NCBI GenBank assembly: GCA_910589385.1
Contig: CAJUTU010000002.1
Span: forward strand, 1 to 64,000
DNA: 64,000 bases
Source of the DNA: an uncultured Lachnospiraceae bacterium
Lineage (GTDB): Bacteria > Bacillota > Clostridia > Lachnospirales > Lachnospiraceae
Direction: 5' to 3'
Shown: positions 1 through 7,787 of the stretch, in pieces
Layout of the letters: every line of letters begins with the position of its first letter
Numbering within the stretch: the first letter of the stretch is position 1
Notes under the pieces: model-generated
What the model saw: only the letters and a program-made list of their open reading frames with translations
Databases searched by the model: none
What the model was told of the DNA's origin: nothing
Translations under genes and position numbers: made by a program

Positions 1-213
1 TACGATATCACAGGCAGCGCTCCTTTTATAGACGCCGATTATTTGCCGCTTACGTATTTTGCAGACTATTCTACAGGTGGTTTTACGTTGCTTTTGCAGC
101 GGTGGATCACAAAAGGAATGAAAGAAAAGCCGGAACAGTACGCCCGGGTGGTCAGCGAGTCCCTTTTGAAATATATCAGCCCGGTCCAGAGAAAGTCCGG
201 CGCAGACATTTGA
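1..213 (+). CDS. TetR/AcrR-family regulator, C-terminal fragment
   Basis: The window opens inside a gene; 70 codons remain before the TGA stop. The visible protein has the pattern of the C-terminal dimerisation domain of TetR-type regulators: an aromatic/Tyr-rich stretch, then a Gly-Gly turn, a tryptophan-containing helix (LLLQRWI) and a Pro-Glu helix start. The DNA-binding half lies outside the window, so the family call rests only on this tail and is moderate. It is closed by a small hairpin terminator and is separated by 390 bases from the next gene, so it is probably not part of the sugar-acid locus. Confidence 0.55.
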   Translation, partial: YDITGSAPFIDADYLPLTYFADYSTGGFTLLLQRWITKGMKEKPEQYARVVSESLLKYISPVQRKSGADI

Positions 214-226
214 CGTGAACGCTGTC

Positions 227-248
227 TGCCAGTGTTTCTGGCATTTTG
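227..248 (+). terminator. Terminator of the TetR-like gene
   Basis: A six-base stem (TGCCAG / CTGGCA) with a five-base loop is followed by TTTT, 14 bases after the stop codon. Short but well placed. Confidence 0.55.
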
Positions 249-370
249 ACTACGAGAAACAAGAATGAAAGCGTGCCGTTTGTATTAAAGATGAAAAATA
301 GATAGCATGCTATTTAAAATGCGAGTTTGTGTGTGGATTTCTACATCAGAGAAATTGGGTATTGTGACTG

Positions 371-420
371 CCGGAAATTTTGAAGCGATGCATTTGCTTC
401 AAAATTCCGGCTTTCTCTTT
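371..420 (+). terminator. Strong hairpin terminator
   Basis: Fifteen-base arms (CCGGAATTTTGAAGC-type, one bulged A) enclose a nine-base loop and are followed by a CTTTCTCTTT pyrimidine tract. It insulates the downstream catabolic promoter. The stretch 249-370 holds no gene; the only thing seen there is a perfect 12-base palindrome (ATAGCATGCTAT, 302-313). Confidence 0.7.
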
Positions 421-450
421 CTATAGGAGTCATAAAGATCATCTAAAAGT

Positions 451-550
451 CTGAAAAAGTCAATAATTTTACCAGAAATAAGAATATATCAAATAAAGGA
501 AAAGAACCCTCTGAAAATCCAAAGATTCCTAAACCGAATAAAATTATAAT
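451..550 (+). promoter_or_regulatory. Regulatory cassette, copy A, with -10 box
   Basis: This 100-base AT-rich segment is repeated at 2524-2623 with 91 identical positions and no gaps. It ends in a perfect TATAAT (545-550), but the position 17 bases upstream has no recognisable -35 hexamer, which is typical of an activator-dependent promoter. Blocks that are invariant between the copies are CTGAAAAAGTCAATAATTTT at the left end and the purine-rich AAAGAACCCTCTGAAAATCC in the middle. The left block recurs in looser form at 16198 before the ABC transporter genes. The activator is unknown; an AraC-type factor is one possibility. Confidence 0.6.
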
Positions 551-603
551 GATTTCATGTGGAAACTTGATTTTATTTTCCTATAATGCAGGAGGAAATT
601 CAT

Positions 604-1506
604 ATGAACATAGGATTTGTAGGATTAGGAACGATGGGGGGAGCAATGTGCGCAAATATTGTCAAAAAGCATGACGGACAGGTATTTGTATACGATATGC
701 TCCCGGAACGGATGGCACGGCTGGAAACGCTTGGAGCAGTAGTATGTAAAAGCTGCGCAGAAACGGCTGGAAATAGCGAACTGATCATCACGGTGCTGCC
801 GCGGACAGAGCATGTAAAGGCGGCTTGGGAAGAGATGATGCCTGCCATGAGCGCAGGAAAAACCGGGATTGACATGAGCACTATAGATCCGTATGCTTCG
901 GCAGCCATTGCTGACAGAATAAAAACAGAGACAGGCGCTCAATTTGCAGACTGTCCGGTTGTTAAGTCAAAAGATGCTGCGGAGAAAGGGACGCTTGGGA
1001 TTTATGCGGGGTGTGAGGAGGATGTATTTGAGAAAATTTATCCGGTGCTTTTGTACATGGGAGAACATGTTATCCACATGGGAAAAAACGGGATGGGGAT
1101 TACAATGAAAATCTGTCAGAATGCATTGTCTCATGAGATTCAGGCGGCAGTCAACGAAACGCTTACATTAGCTGAGCTTATGGGAATCCGCATAGAAGAT
1201 TTTGCAAAAGCCGTATCCTATGGAGGCGCTGCGAATTATTATCTGGAAAGTAAATATGAGGCAATCAAGGAGCGTGATTACAGCGTTTCATTTCCAGTGG
1301 AATATGCATTAAAGGATTTAGAAATCTGCAGGCGTATGACGGAAACCTGTGGATTCCAGATGCCGATCCTGCAGCATGCCGTCAGCCTTCTAAAGAAAGC
1401 GGCAGACATGGGACTTGCCAGGGCGGATAATTGCGCAAGTATTGAGGCGGTACGGAAAGGAACAAGTCTGGAAAGGGACGGGTTAGGAAAAACAGATTTG
1501 GAGTAG
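604..1506 (+). CDS. NAD(P)-dependent beta-hydroxyacid dehydrogenase
   Basis: A 300-residue member of the 3-hydroxyisobutyrate / tartronate-semialdehyde reductase family. The N-terminus is a Rossmann fold with GFVGLGTMG, and the catalytic lysine sits in GMGITMKICQNA near residue 167, where the family has its conserved G-x-x-x-K-x-x-N. Such enzymes oxidise or reduce short beta-hydroxyacids in the cytoplasm. An upstream ATG at 586 exists, but AGGAGG at 590-595 fits the ATG at 604. It is the first gene after the regulatory cassette and is followed 14 bases later by a mutarotase gene, which suggests a role in sugar-acid breakdown. The exact substrate cannot be read from sequence. Confidence 0.85.
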   Translation: MNIGFVGLGTMGGAMCANIVKKHDGQVFVYDMLPERMARLETLGAVVCKSCAETAGNSELIITVLPRTEHVKAAWEEMMPAMSAGKTGIDMSTIDPYASAAIADRIKTETGAQFADCPVVKSKDAAEKGTLGIYAGCEEDVFEKIYPVLLYMGEHVIHMGKNGMGITMKICQNALSHEIQAAVNETLTLAELMGIRIEDFAKAVSYGGAANYYLESKYEAIKERDYSVSFPVEYALKDLEICRRMTETCGFQMPILQHAVSLLKKAADMGLARADNCASIEAVRKGTSLERDGLGKTDLE

Positions 1507-1520
1507 AAAGGAAAGAAGAG

Positions 1521-1949
1521 ATGTTAAAAACAGGGTGTGTAAACAAAGAGATTTTAGGAGCAGCGGCAGAATGTGGACATGGGGACCAGATTATAATAGG
1601 AAGTGGAAATTTTCCACTGGACAGTCAGGTGAATCCGGATGCAAAAAGGGTTTATTTGAACCTGATGCCGGGTGTGCCAACGTCAGACCAGGTATTAAAA
1701 GCGCTGGTGAGTATTCTTAATATAGAAGCGGGGAAAATGATCCTTCCGCCGGAAGTTAAAGAAAAACCGTCTGTATTTGAAGCATATGAGCAGCTTTTGC
1801 CAGGGGTGGAGTTGAAAACCTGTGACAGGGATACATTTTACGACGCGTGTAAAAAATCTACGGTGAAACTTGCCATAGCCTGTGCAGACCAGAGGGCATT
1901 TTCGAATATTCTGGTTACGGTGGGAGTCGTACGTTCAGAAGGACTATGA
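1521..1949 (+). CDS. RbsD/FucU-family sugar mutarotase
   Basis: The 142-residue protein matches the RbsD/FucU family in length and layout. It has the early Cys-Gly-His-Gly-Asp segment with the catalytic-type His (ECGHGDQIIIG), a central SVFEAYEQLL helix and the C-terminal ADQRAFSNILVTVGV strand that corresponds to the family's GDxRxYANxxLxxG motif. Family members interconvert anomers or ring forms of fucose, ribose and similar sugars, or bind them. It lies in an operon with the preceding dehydrogenase. The ligand here is unknown, though its genomic setting points to a sugar or sugar acid fed into the locus. Confidence 0.85.
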   Translation: MLKTGCVNKEILGAAAECGHGDQIIIGSGNFPLDSQVNPDAKRVYLNLMPGVPTSDQVLKALVSILNIEAGKMILPPEVKEKPSVFEAYEQLLPGVELKTCDRDTFYDACKKSTVKLAIACADQRAFSNILVTVGVVRSEGL

Positions 1950-1951
1950 CA

Positions 1952-1980
1952 TTGAAAAGTAAATCTCCTTTTAGTATAAT
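1952..1980 (+). promoter_or_regulatory. Sigma-A-type promoter
   Basis: TTGAAA (1952-1957) and TATAAT (1975-1980) are separated by exactly 17 bases, immediately downstream of the mutarotase gene. The sequence from TCCTTTT through TATAATGAA resembles the promoter before the small gene at 12428. It would drive the degraded gene that follows. Confidence 0.5.
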
Positions 1981-2081
1981 GAAGTTACTTTGAGTATGGA
2001 TCATGTTCAGGAAGGGATTAACGAAACGGGAATGAGAACAGCAGCGGCAGCAAAACCAGAACCTGATTCCAAAAAACAGAT

Positions 2082-2363
2082 GTGAAAACAATAAGGATAT
2101 GTATAGACACAAATGTGCTGAAAGAGTATTTGTCTGGACGTGAGAAGGAGGTTATTAACATCATGATGGGCTTATTCGACCAGGAGAAAGCCGTAGAGCA
2201 GTTCGGGAATGAAAAGAAGGAAGAGGGAAAGCTTGAAGGAAAGAAGGAAGCGGCTATAAACATGAAAGCAGAGGGGCTGCCGGAAAATATGATCGCAAAA
2301 ATCCTGGATGTGGGTTTAAATATTGTGCAGGAATGGGTTTACGGGACAGTTGCGGTAAGATAA
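2082..2363 (+). pseudogene. Remnant of an Rpn/PD-(D/E)XK-type transposase-like gene (C-terminal end)
   Basis: A GTG-started 93-residue reading frame. Its last 60 residues have the look of the C-terminal tail of the Rpn / recombination-promoting nuclease-like proteins that are abundant in this bacterial group: a charged linker with repeated GK-E-G-K-E units, then AAINMKAEGLPEN and an HTH-like IAKILDVG. The nuclease core (roughly 200 residues) is missing, and the sequence before position 2082 has no matching frame. The stretch is best read as a decayed remnant rather than a working gene, although a sigma-A-like promoter lies about 100 bases upstream. Confidence 0.5.
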
Positions 2364-2411
2364 GGGAATACAATAACCGTCAGATCATATCAGCCTGACT
2401 ACAGATAGAAA

Positions 2412-2449
2412 GGCACCAAAAATTAGTTCGGATTTTTGGTGTCTTTTTT
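2412..2449 (+). terminator. Rho-independent terminator
   Basis: Eleven-base arms (GCACCAAAAAT / ATTTTTGGTGT, one mismatched end pair) with an eight-base loop, followed by CTTTTTTG. It closes the first transcription unit before the second regulatory cassette. Confidence 0.75.
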
Positions 2450-2523
2450 GCGTTCATAAAAAATAGCAGGGTGGTGTTTTACTCCCTGTCACACGCGAAA
2501 TCGCCGCGTTCTAAAATAAAAAT

Positions 2524-2623
2524 CTGAAAAAGTCAATAATTTTACCCAAAATAAGAACATATCGAATAAAGGAAAAGAACCCTCTGAAAATCCAAAGATT
2601 CCAGAAAAAAATAAAATTATAAT
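2524..2623 (+). promoter_or_regulatory. Regulatory cassette, copy B, with -10 box
   Basis: Gap-free, 91% identical to positions 451-550. The TATAAT at 2618-2623 is conserved, and again no good -35 box is present. Differences cluster in one six-base block, just upstream of the shared AAATTATAAT. It sits 88 bases before the start of the SDR operon and probably places both units under one regulator. Confidence 0.6.
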
Positions 2624-2711
2624 AAATGCATACGGATGAATTGCAAATTATGGCCGGAAGAGCAAGAAGAGACCGGAAATTTATTTATCGAAGAAAGGAA
2701 GGGAGAAGAGT

Positions 2712-3512
2712 ATGGAGAAAATGGAACGCTTTTCACTGGAAGGAAAAACCGCGCTGGTGACAGGAGGGGCGTACGGGATCGGGTTTGCGATTACCAGCGC
2801 CTATGCAGAGGCAGGCGCCAGGGTTGCATTTAACTGCCGTAGCCAGGAGCATTTGGAACAGGCGCTTGCCCGGTATCATGAAATTGGCATTGATGCCAGA
2901 GGATATCTTTGCGATGTGACAGATGAAGCCCAGGTGAAGTCTATGGTAGAAGAGATTCGGAATGAACTGGGGATAATTGATATTTTGGTGAACAACGCGG
3001 GAATCATCAAAAGGATTCCTATGACAGAAATGAGCGTGGAGGAGTTTCGGCAGGTTGTGGACATTGACCTGAACGCTCCGTTTATTATGTCCAAGGCAGT
3101 GATCCCGGATATGATCAAACAGGGGCATGGAAAAATTATTAATATCTGCTCCATGATGAGCGAGCTGGGAAGAGAGACGGTATCAGCTTACGCGGCAGCC
3201 AAGGGCGGGCTGAAAATGCTGACAAAAAATATTTGTTCCGAATATGGACACTGCAATATCCAGTGCAACGGCATTGGGCCGGGATATATCGCAACGCCGC
3301 AGACCGCGCCTCTCAGGGAAAGGCAGAAAGACGGCAGCAGGCATCCCTTTGACCAGTTTATCATTACCAAGACACCGGCGGAACGCTGGGGAGTACCGGA
3401 GGATTTAAAGGGACCGGCAATCTTTTTGGCATCACAGGCATCGGATTTTGTGAACGGGCAGATTCTTTATGTGGATGGAGGGATCCTGGCTTATATCGGA
3501 AAGCAGCCATAA
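2712..3512 (+). CDS. SDR dehydrogenase, gluconate 5-dehydrogenase-like
   Basis: A 266-residue classical short-chain dehydrogenase. It shows the cofactor motif TGGAYGIG near residue 17, the NNAG motif near 92, and the catalytic YxxxK in SAYAAAK. The C-terminal part contains RHPFDQFIITKTPAERWG, a stretch that resembles gluconate 5-dehydrogenases (IdnO/Gno type) and separates them from 3-oxoacyl-ACP reductases. Such enzymes convert 5-keto-gluconate and related keto-aldonates reversibly in the cytoplasm. It is the first gene of the second transcription unit, with a second SDR 23 bases downstream. The substrate assignment is inference from family resemblance. Confidence 0.8.
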   Translation: MEKMERFSLEGKTALVTGGAYGIGFAITSAYAEAGARVAFNCRSQEHLEQALARYHEIGIDARGYLCDVTDEAQVKSMVEEIRNELGIIDILVNNAGIIKRIPMTEMSVEEFRQVVDIDLNAPFIMSKAVIPDMIKQGHGKIINICSMMSELGRETVSAYAAAKGGLKMLTKNICSEYGHCNIQCNGIGPGYIATPQTAPLRERQKDGSRHPFDQFIITKTPAERWGVPEDLKGPAIFLASQASDFVNGQILYVDGGILAYIGKQP

Positions 3513-3535
3513 TATGATAAAAAGGAGATGATACA

Positions 3536-4333
3536 TTGAATACAGAGTATATGAAGCAGTTGTTTTCGCTGGATGGAAAATATGCGGTAGTCACCGGCGG
3601 AAGTTCAGGGATTGGAAGGGGGATCGCCCTTTCTCTGGCAAATTTCGGCGCGCATGTCAGCATACTCGGGCGCAGCCGGGAAGGGCTTGCGAAAACAAAA
3701 GAACTTATTTTAGATGCAGGTGGACAGTGTGAAAGTTATGTAGTGGATATCACGAAAGAACAGGAGGTGGAAACGTTCTTTACAGATTTCCGAAAGAAAG
3801 GCAGGCCGTTGGACATTTTCATTGCAAACGCCGGGATTAATATCCGCGGTGAACTGCTGGATACGACGGCGGAAGAGATTGACAGCCTGGTCAACACAAA
3901 TTATAAGGGAACACTGTATGGGCTGATCCGTGCCGGGAAGATGATGGAGGCACAAAAGAGCGGAAATATTGTCGTGATTTCTTCCATTAATGGACTCAGC
4001 GCGATGCCAAACCTGGCAGTATACTCCAGTGTGAAATACGCTCTGGAGGGGATCACCCGGTCTCTGGCGGCCAGCCTGGGGCCTGCCGGCGTCCGTGTAA
4101 ATAGCTGTGCGCCGGGTGTGATAATGACGAAAATCAATGAAAATGTGTATGACAAGAAAGAAAACCGGGACGCCAAGCTGGAAAATATTCCGTTGAGGCG
4201 GCTGGGCGTCCCGCGCGAGATCGGGGATGTGGCAGCGTGTATGGTAAGCGATGCATTCAGCTTTATGACAGGGACGACGATCCTGGTAGACGGAGGGGAA
4301 CTGATCCGGGGGATGCAGAAACAAAAAATGTAG
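3536..4333 (+). CDS. SDR-family oxidoreductase
   Basis: A 265-residue short-chain dehydrogenase with TGGSSGIG near residue 20, ANAG near 96, a catalytic serine in ISSINGL and YSSVKYAL as the YxxxK. Translation probably starts at TTG 3536, eight bases after a good GGAG; the next in-frame ATG (3551) has no ribosome site. It shares its cofactor fold, but not its C-terminal substrate loop, with the preceding SDR, so the two presumably act on different hydroxyl groups of one pathway. The substrate is not identifiable. Confidence 0.8.
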   Translation: MNTEYMKQLFSLDGKYAVVTGGSSGIGRGIALSLANFGAHVSILGRSREGLAKTKELILDAGGQCESYVVDITKEQEVETFFTDFRKKGRPLDIFIANAGINIRGELLDTTAEEIDSLVNTNYKGTLYGLIRAGKMMEAQKSGNIVVISSINGLSAMPNLAVYSSVKYALEGITRSLAASLGPAGVRVNSCAPGVIMTKINENVYDKKENRDAKLENIPLRRLGVPREIGDVAACMVSDAFSFMTGTTILVDGGELIRGMQKQKM

Positions 4334-4346
4334 GGAAAGGAAAGAC

Positions 4347-5540
4347 ATGAAAATAACAGACGTAAGGACAATATTGACCTGCCCGAAACAGAACTACTTA
4401 TTTGTGAAGATTCTGACGGAGGATCGGGAAATTTACGGCATCGGGGACGCATCTCTAAACGGACGGGAAAAAGCGGTTGAGGATTTGATACAAGAATATC
4501 TGAGGCCAATGTTGATCGGGATGGATGCGGATCGTATTGAGGACATCTGGCAGACCATATACCGGGGCGCTTATTGGCGCGGCGGGAATATCATCATGAG
4601 CGCGCTTTGCGGAATTGACATGGCGCTGTGGGATATCAAGGGAAAGCGTGCAGGACTTCCGCTCTATTCATTGCTTGGCGGCAGAGTGAGGGAACGGGTA
4701 TTGTGCTATTCCCATGTGTTAGGAAAGACAAATGAGGAGAAGGTGCAAAAAGCGGCGGCATTTGTAGAAGAGAAAGGACTTAAGGTGATCCGCCTGCGTG
4801 CAGGTCTTCCGTCCGCAAACGGAACCTTAAATAACCAGGGGCATCAGGCAAGGCCTAAGGTTGAACCGTGGGATCCGGAATTTCTGGCGGATGAAATGAT
4901 AGCGTATTTTATCCGGATCCGGAAAAAAGTGGGAGACAAAGTTGGGATTATTTTCGACCTGCATGAACGGTTCAGCCCGGATCAGGCCGTCTATATCATG
5001 AGGAAACTGGAAGACTATCATCCGTTCTTTATTGAGGACCCCATTGCGCCGGACTGTATCGAAAGCCTGCGGACCGTCCGGGCACATACGAATGTACCGA
5101 TCGCTTTTGGCGAATTATATAAGGACCGGTATGAATGTATACCAGGGATCATAGAACGGCTTTATGATTTTATCCGCTGCGACATTATACGGATCGGCGG
5201 TATAACAGAAGCAAAGAAGATAAATGCAATGGCAGAGGCGTTTGACATTAAAACGGCATGGCATGGGCCAAACGATGTATCGCCTGTCACTCATGCGGTG
5301 AATTGGCATATGAATGTATCTTGTTTTAATTTCGGGATACAAGAAGACGGCACAGTGGACGACACCGTGAAAAAAGTGGTCCGTGGAGGACCGGTTTATA
5401 AGGATGGATATCTGACCATGCCGGACCAGCCGGGGATCGGCTGTGACATCGATGAGGAGGCCGCGGCAGAATATCCTTACAAAAGGGCGTATATTCCAGT
5501 GTGCAGAAGGACATCAGACGAAAGCCTGTGCGACTGGTAA
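4347..5540 (+). CDS. Enolase-superfamily dehydratase, D-mannonate dehydratase (RspA/ManD)-like
   Basis: The 397-residue protein has the mandelate-racemase/enolase layout: an N-terminal capping domain, then a barrel carrying the metal ligands. GIDMALWDIKGK ends the capping domain. FDLHERFSP supplies the Asp of the metal site and the nearby His seen in the ManD group, IEDP and FGEL supply the Glu ligands, and AWHGPNDVSP carries the conserved His of the C-terminal end. The ManD group dehydrates D-mannonate or D-gluconate to 2-keto-3-deoxy-gluconate, some members with low activity or another role. With two SDR genes upstream and a UxaA-type gene downstream, a sugar-acid dehydratase is likely; the acid is not determined. 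Confidence 0.85.
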   Translation: MKITDVRTILTCPKQNYLFVKILTEDREIYGIGDASLNGREKAVEDLIQEYLRPMLIGMDADRIEDIWQTIYRGAYWRGGNIIMSALCGIDMALWDIKGKRAGLPLYSLLGGRVRERVLCYSHVLGKTNEEKVQKAAAFVEEKGLKVIRLRAGLPSANGTLNNQGHQARPKVEPWDPEFLADEMIAYFIRIRKKVGDKVGIIFDLHERFSPDQAVYIMRKLEDYHPFFIEDPIAPDCIESLRTVRAHTNVPIAFGELYKDRYECIPGIIERLYDFIRCDIIRIGGITEAKKINAMAEAFDIKTAWHGPNDVSPVTHAVNWHMNVSCFNFGIQEDGTVDDTVKKVVRGGPVYKDGYLTMPDQPGIGCDIDEEAAAEYPYKRAYIPVCRRTSDESLCDW

Positions 5541-5620
5541 AGGACTTCATAAAGAGATACCAGACGGATGTCTGCCTGGCTTGCTGTGCAAATTGGTTAT
5601 AAATAAAGGAGAGAAAAAAG

Positions 5621-6616
5621 ATGAATAAGATAGAAATAGGAAACTCAGGAATGATGGCGTCTCAGATTGCCATGGGAACCTGGTCTATGGGCGGAGATAT
5701 CCAGTGGGGAACACAGGATGAAAAAATCTCTTTGAAGGCAATCAGAACAGCCGTGGAGGAAGGGATCAATCTGATCGATACAGCGCCCGCATATGGCTTT
5801 GGATATAGTGAGCAGCTTGTAGGAAAAGCAATCAAGGAGCTGCCCAGAGACCAGATCCTGGTACAGACAAAATGTGGATTCTGGTGGAAGGATGATGAGG
5901 GTGCGCTTTTGATCGAGCGTGACGGCCGGGTATGCAGGCGCAACCTTTCCAGAAGGGCGATCATGGACGGGGTGAAGGACAGCCTGCAGAATCTGGATGT
6001 GGATTATATTGATATTCTTGTCACCCACCATCAGGCAAGAGAACCATTTCTGACACCGGTCAGTGAAACGATGCAGGCGCTGGAGGAATTGAAAAAAGAA
6101 GGAACGATCCGGGCCATTGGAATTTCAAACTGCAATATGGCAGAGATCGAAGCCTATCTTGCATGCGGAACGATAGACGTCATCCAGGAGCATTTCAATA
6201 TGTTAGAGCCGGAAACGGCAAATGAATTCCTTCCAATCTGTGAAAAGAATCAGATCACATTCCAGGGATTTTCGATTTTGAAGCAGGGGCTTTTGACGGG
6301 GCGGTTTGGAATGGATGATCAACTGCCGGCAGAAAATGTAAGAAACAGAAGCCATTGGTTCCAGTTGAACAACAGAAAGAAGATATTGGATATGCTGGAT
6401 TGCTGGAAACCTTTGTGTGAGAAATATGATTGTAACCTCGCGAATCTGGTGGTGGCGTGGTCCGCGAAAAAGAGTCTGCGCATGCTGATATTGGGCGGCG
6501 GCAGAAAAGAGCAGCATGTAAGAGACTATATCAAGGGAGAAGCCCTGCCCCTTGACGGAGCGGATTATGAAAAAATGAACAAAGATATTGTACGGTTTTT
6601 AGGCATACAGGTATGA
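5621..6616 (+). CDS. Aldo/keto reductase
   Basis: A 331-residue (beta/alpha)8 NADP-dependent reductase. The tetrad residues are visible as Asp and Tyr in DTAPAYGFGYSE, Lys in VQTKCGF and His in ILVTHHQ. AIGISN marks the strand-5 cofactor region. A GGAG ribosome site lies 9 bases before the ATG, and 80 non-coding bases separate it from the dehydratase gene. The next gene starts inside its stop (ATGA), so the two are translationally coupled. The natural substrate is likely an aldehyde or ketose intermediate of the locus. Confidence 0.85.
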   Translation: MNKIEIGNSGMMASQIAMGTWSMGGDIQWGTQDEKISLKAIRTAVEEGINLIDTAPAYGFGYSEQLVGKAIKELPRDQILVQTKCGFWWKDDEGALLIERDGRVCRRNLSRRAIMDGVKDSLQNLDVDYIDILVTHHQAREPFLTPVSETMQALEELKKEGTIRAIGISNCNMAEIEAYLACGTIDVIQEHFNMLEPETANEFLPICEKNQITFQGFSILKQGLLTGRFGMDDQLPAENVRNRSHWFQLNNRKKILDMLDCWKPLCEKYDCNLANLVVAWSAKKSLRMLILGGGRKEQHVRDYIKGEALPLDGADYEKMNKDIVRFLGIQV

Positions 6617-7719
6617 GTATGGACGGCAGCTATTTCAAATCCTATGCGGATATCCGGCCGGAGACGGACGGGACAATCCTTCTCACAGATGAGGCAAATA
6701 TTTATTACCTGACTGGTTTTCATACGACGGCAAAAAGGCCGAAACAGATTGGGGCAAATGCAGTGGTCCTCCTGCCGGATGCGTGTTATTTTGTGATACC
6801 GGGGAAATGGGAGCGGCAGATAAGGGAGCAGGTTTTTCCGCAATGCCGCATCGTTGTTTATGACGGAACGCAGCCGGATTATTTTGAAAAAATCGCAGGT
6901 CTTGTCAGCGCATCATTTCCTGTAATCTGGACGGAATTTGAATCCATTCCGCTAAAATTATGGATGTTTTTAAATGAAAGATTTCCAAAGATGGATTGGA
7001 TGGATATAACAAGAACAATGGAAAAGGCCCGGCTGGTCAAATCAGAATATGAAATCTTACGGCTCAAAAAGGCGGCGGCAGCGGCGGCTGCAGCTATGGA
7101 GTACGCCCAGCGCCATATACAGGAAGGCATGCAGGAGTGGGAACTTGCTGCGGAAGTAGAATATCAGATGCGTAAAAGAGGTTCTGAAGGCGTTCCTTTT
7201 ACTATGAAAGCGCTTAGCGGCCCTAAAAGTGCACAGGTCACAGAGGTTCCGGGAATGCGGACGATCCGGAGGGGCGAACTGATCCTGCTTGATTTCGGTG
7301 CGGTGTGTGACGGATATGCTTCGGATTGGACGAGGACCTTTTGTATCGGGGAGCCGGACAGGAAACAGGTGGAAATCTATGAAAGTGTCTTTCGGATCAA
7401 GGAAACCTGTGAAAGGATGTTAAGTCCGGGCACCAGCATGGAACAGCTTGTGCAGACGGCTAAGAGGATGGCGGAGGAATCCGGATTTTCCGCTTATTAT
7501 CAGACGCATCTTGGACATAGCGTGGGAATTGGCAGCCATGAGTGGCCGATCATGGATCTGGGTGTGGAGGGAGAACTGGCCGAGCATATGGTCATTACGA
7601 TCGAACCGGGCATTTATGTTCCGGGGACAGGCGGAGTCCGGCTGGAGGACGAGTATTTTATTACAAAAAACGGAGCGGAAAAGCTGACTGGGCTATGCTC
7701 AGAGCATTGGATACTGTGA
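6613..7719 (+). CDS. M24-family metallopeptidase (Xaa-Pro aminopeptidase-like)
   Basis: A 368-residue pita-bread-fold protein. An N-terminal creatinase-type domain (residues 1-125) is followed by the M24 catalytic domain. The metal ligands are all visible: two Asp in LDFGAVCDGYASDWTRTF, His in HLGHSVG, Glu in IEPGIYVPG and Glu in RLEDEY. Xaa-Pro peptidases trim Pro-containing peptides, but this fold also includes creatinase-type amidinohydrolases. Its position between an aldo/keto reductase (4-base overlap) and an alcohol dehydrogenase makes a non-peptide C-N substrate conceivable. An alanine-rich helix (AAAAAAA near residue 160) is unusual but inside the known linker region. Confidence 0.8.
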   Translation: MSMDGSYFKSYADIRPETDGTILLTDEANIYYLTGFHTTAKRPKQIGANAVVLLPDACYFVIPGKWERQIREQVFPQCRIVVYDGTQPDYFEKIAGLVSASFPVIWTEFESIPLKLWMFLNERFPKMDWMDITRTMEKARLVKSEYEILRLKKAAAAAAAAMEYAQRHIQEGMQEWELAAEVEYQMRKRGSEGVPFTMKALSGPKSAQVTEVPGMRTIRRGELILLDFGAVCDGYASDWTRTFCIGEPDRKQVEIYESVFRIKETCERMLSPGTSMEQLVQTAKRMAEESGFSAYYQTHLGHSVGIGSHEWPIMDLGVEGELAEHMVITIEPGIYVPGTGGVRLEDEYFITKNGAEKLTGLCSEHWIL

Positions 7720-7787
7720 TCCCCTGGAGAACTTTAAGGCAGGCAGATACTCATGAGAGGTATAGAGTACTATGAAAGGAAAAGAAT

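Noticed and set aside
302..313. Perfect 12-base palindrome ATAGCATGCTAT as an operator
   Set aside because: It lies between two terminators, far from any promoter, and no second copy was seen.
1981..2085. A short frame (VTLSMDHVQEG, INETGMRTAAAAK) that resembles the hinge region of serpins
   Set aside because: Only about 12 residues match, spacing to the preceding His differs by one residue, and no other serpin part is nearby. Chance resemblance is more likely.
3710..4509. Long minus-strand reading frames opposite the second SDR gene
   Set aside because: They mirror the codon bias of the plus-strand gene, have no ribosome sites and give no recognisable protein.
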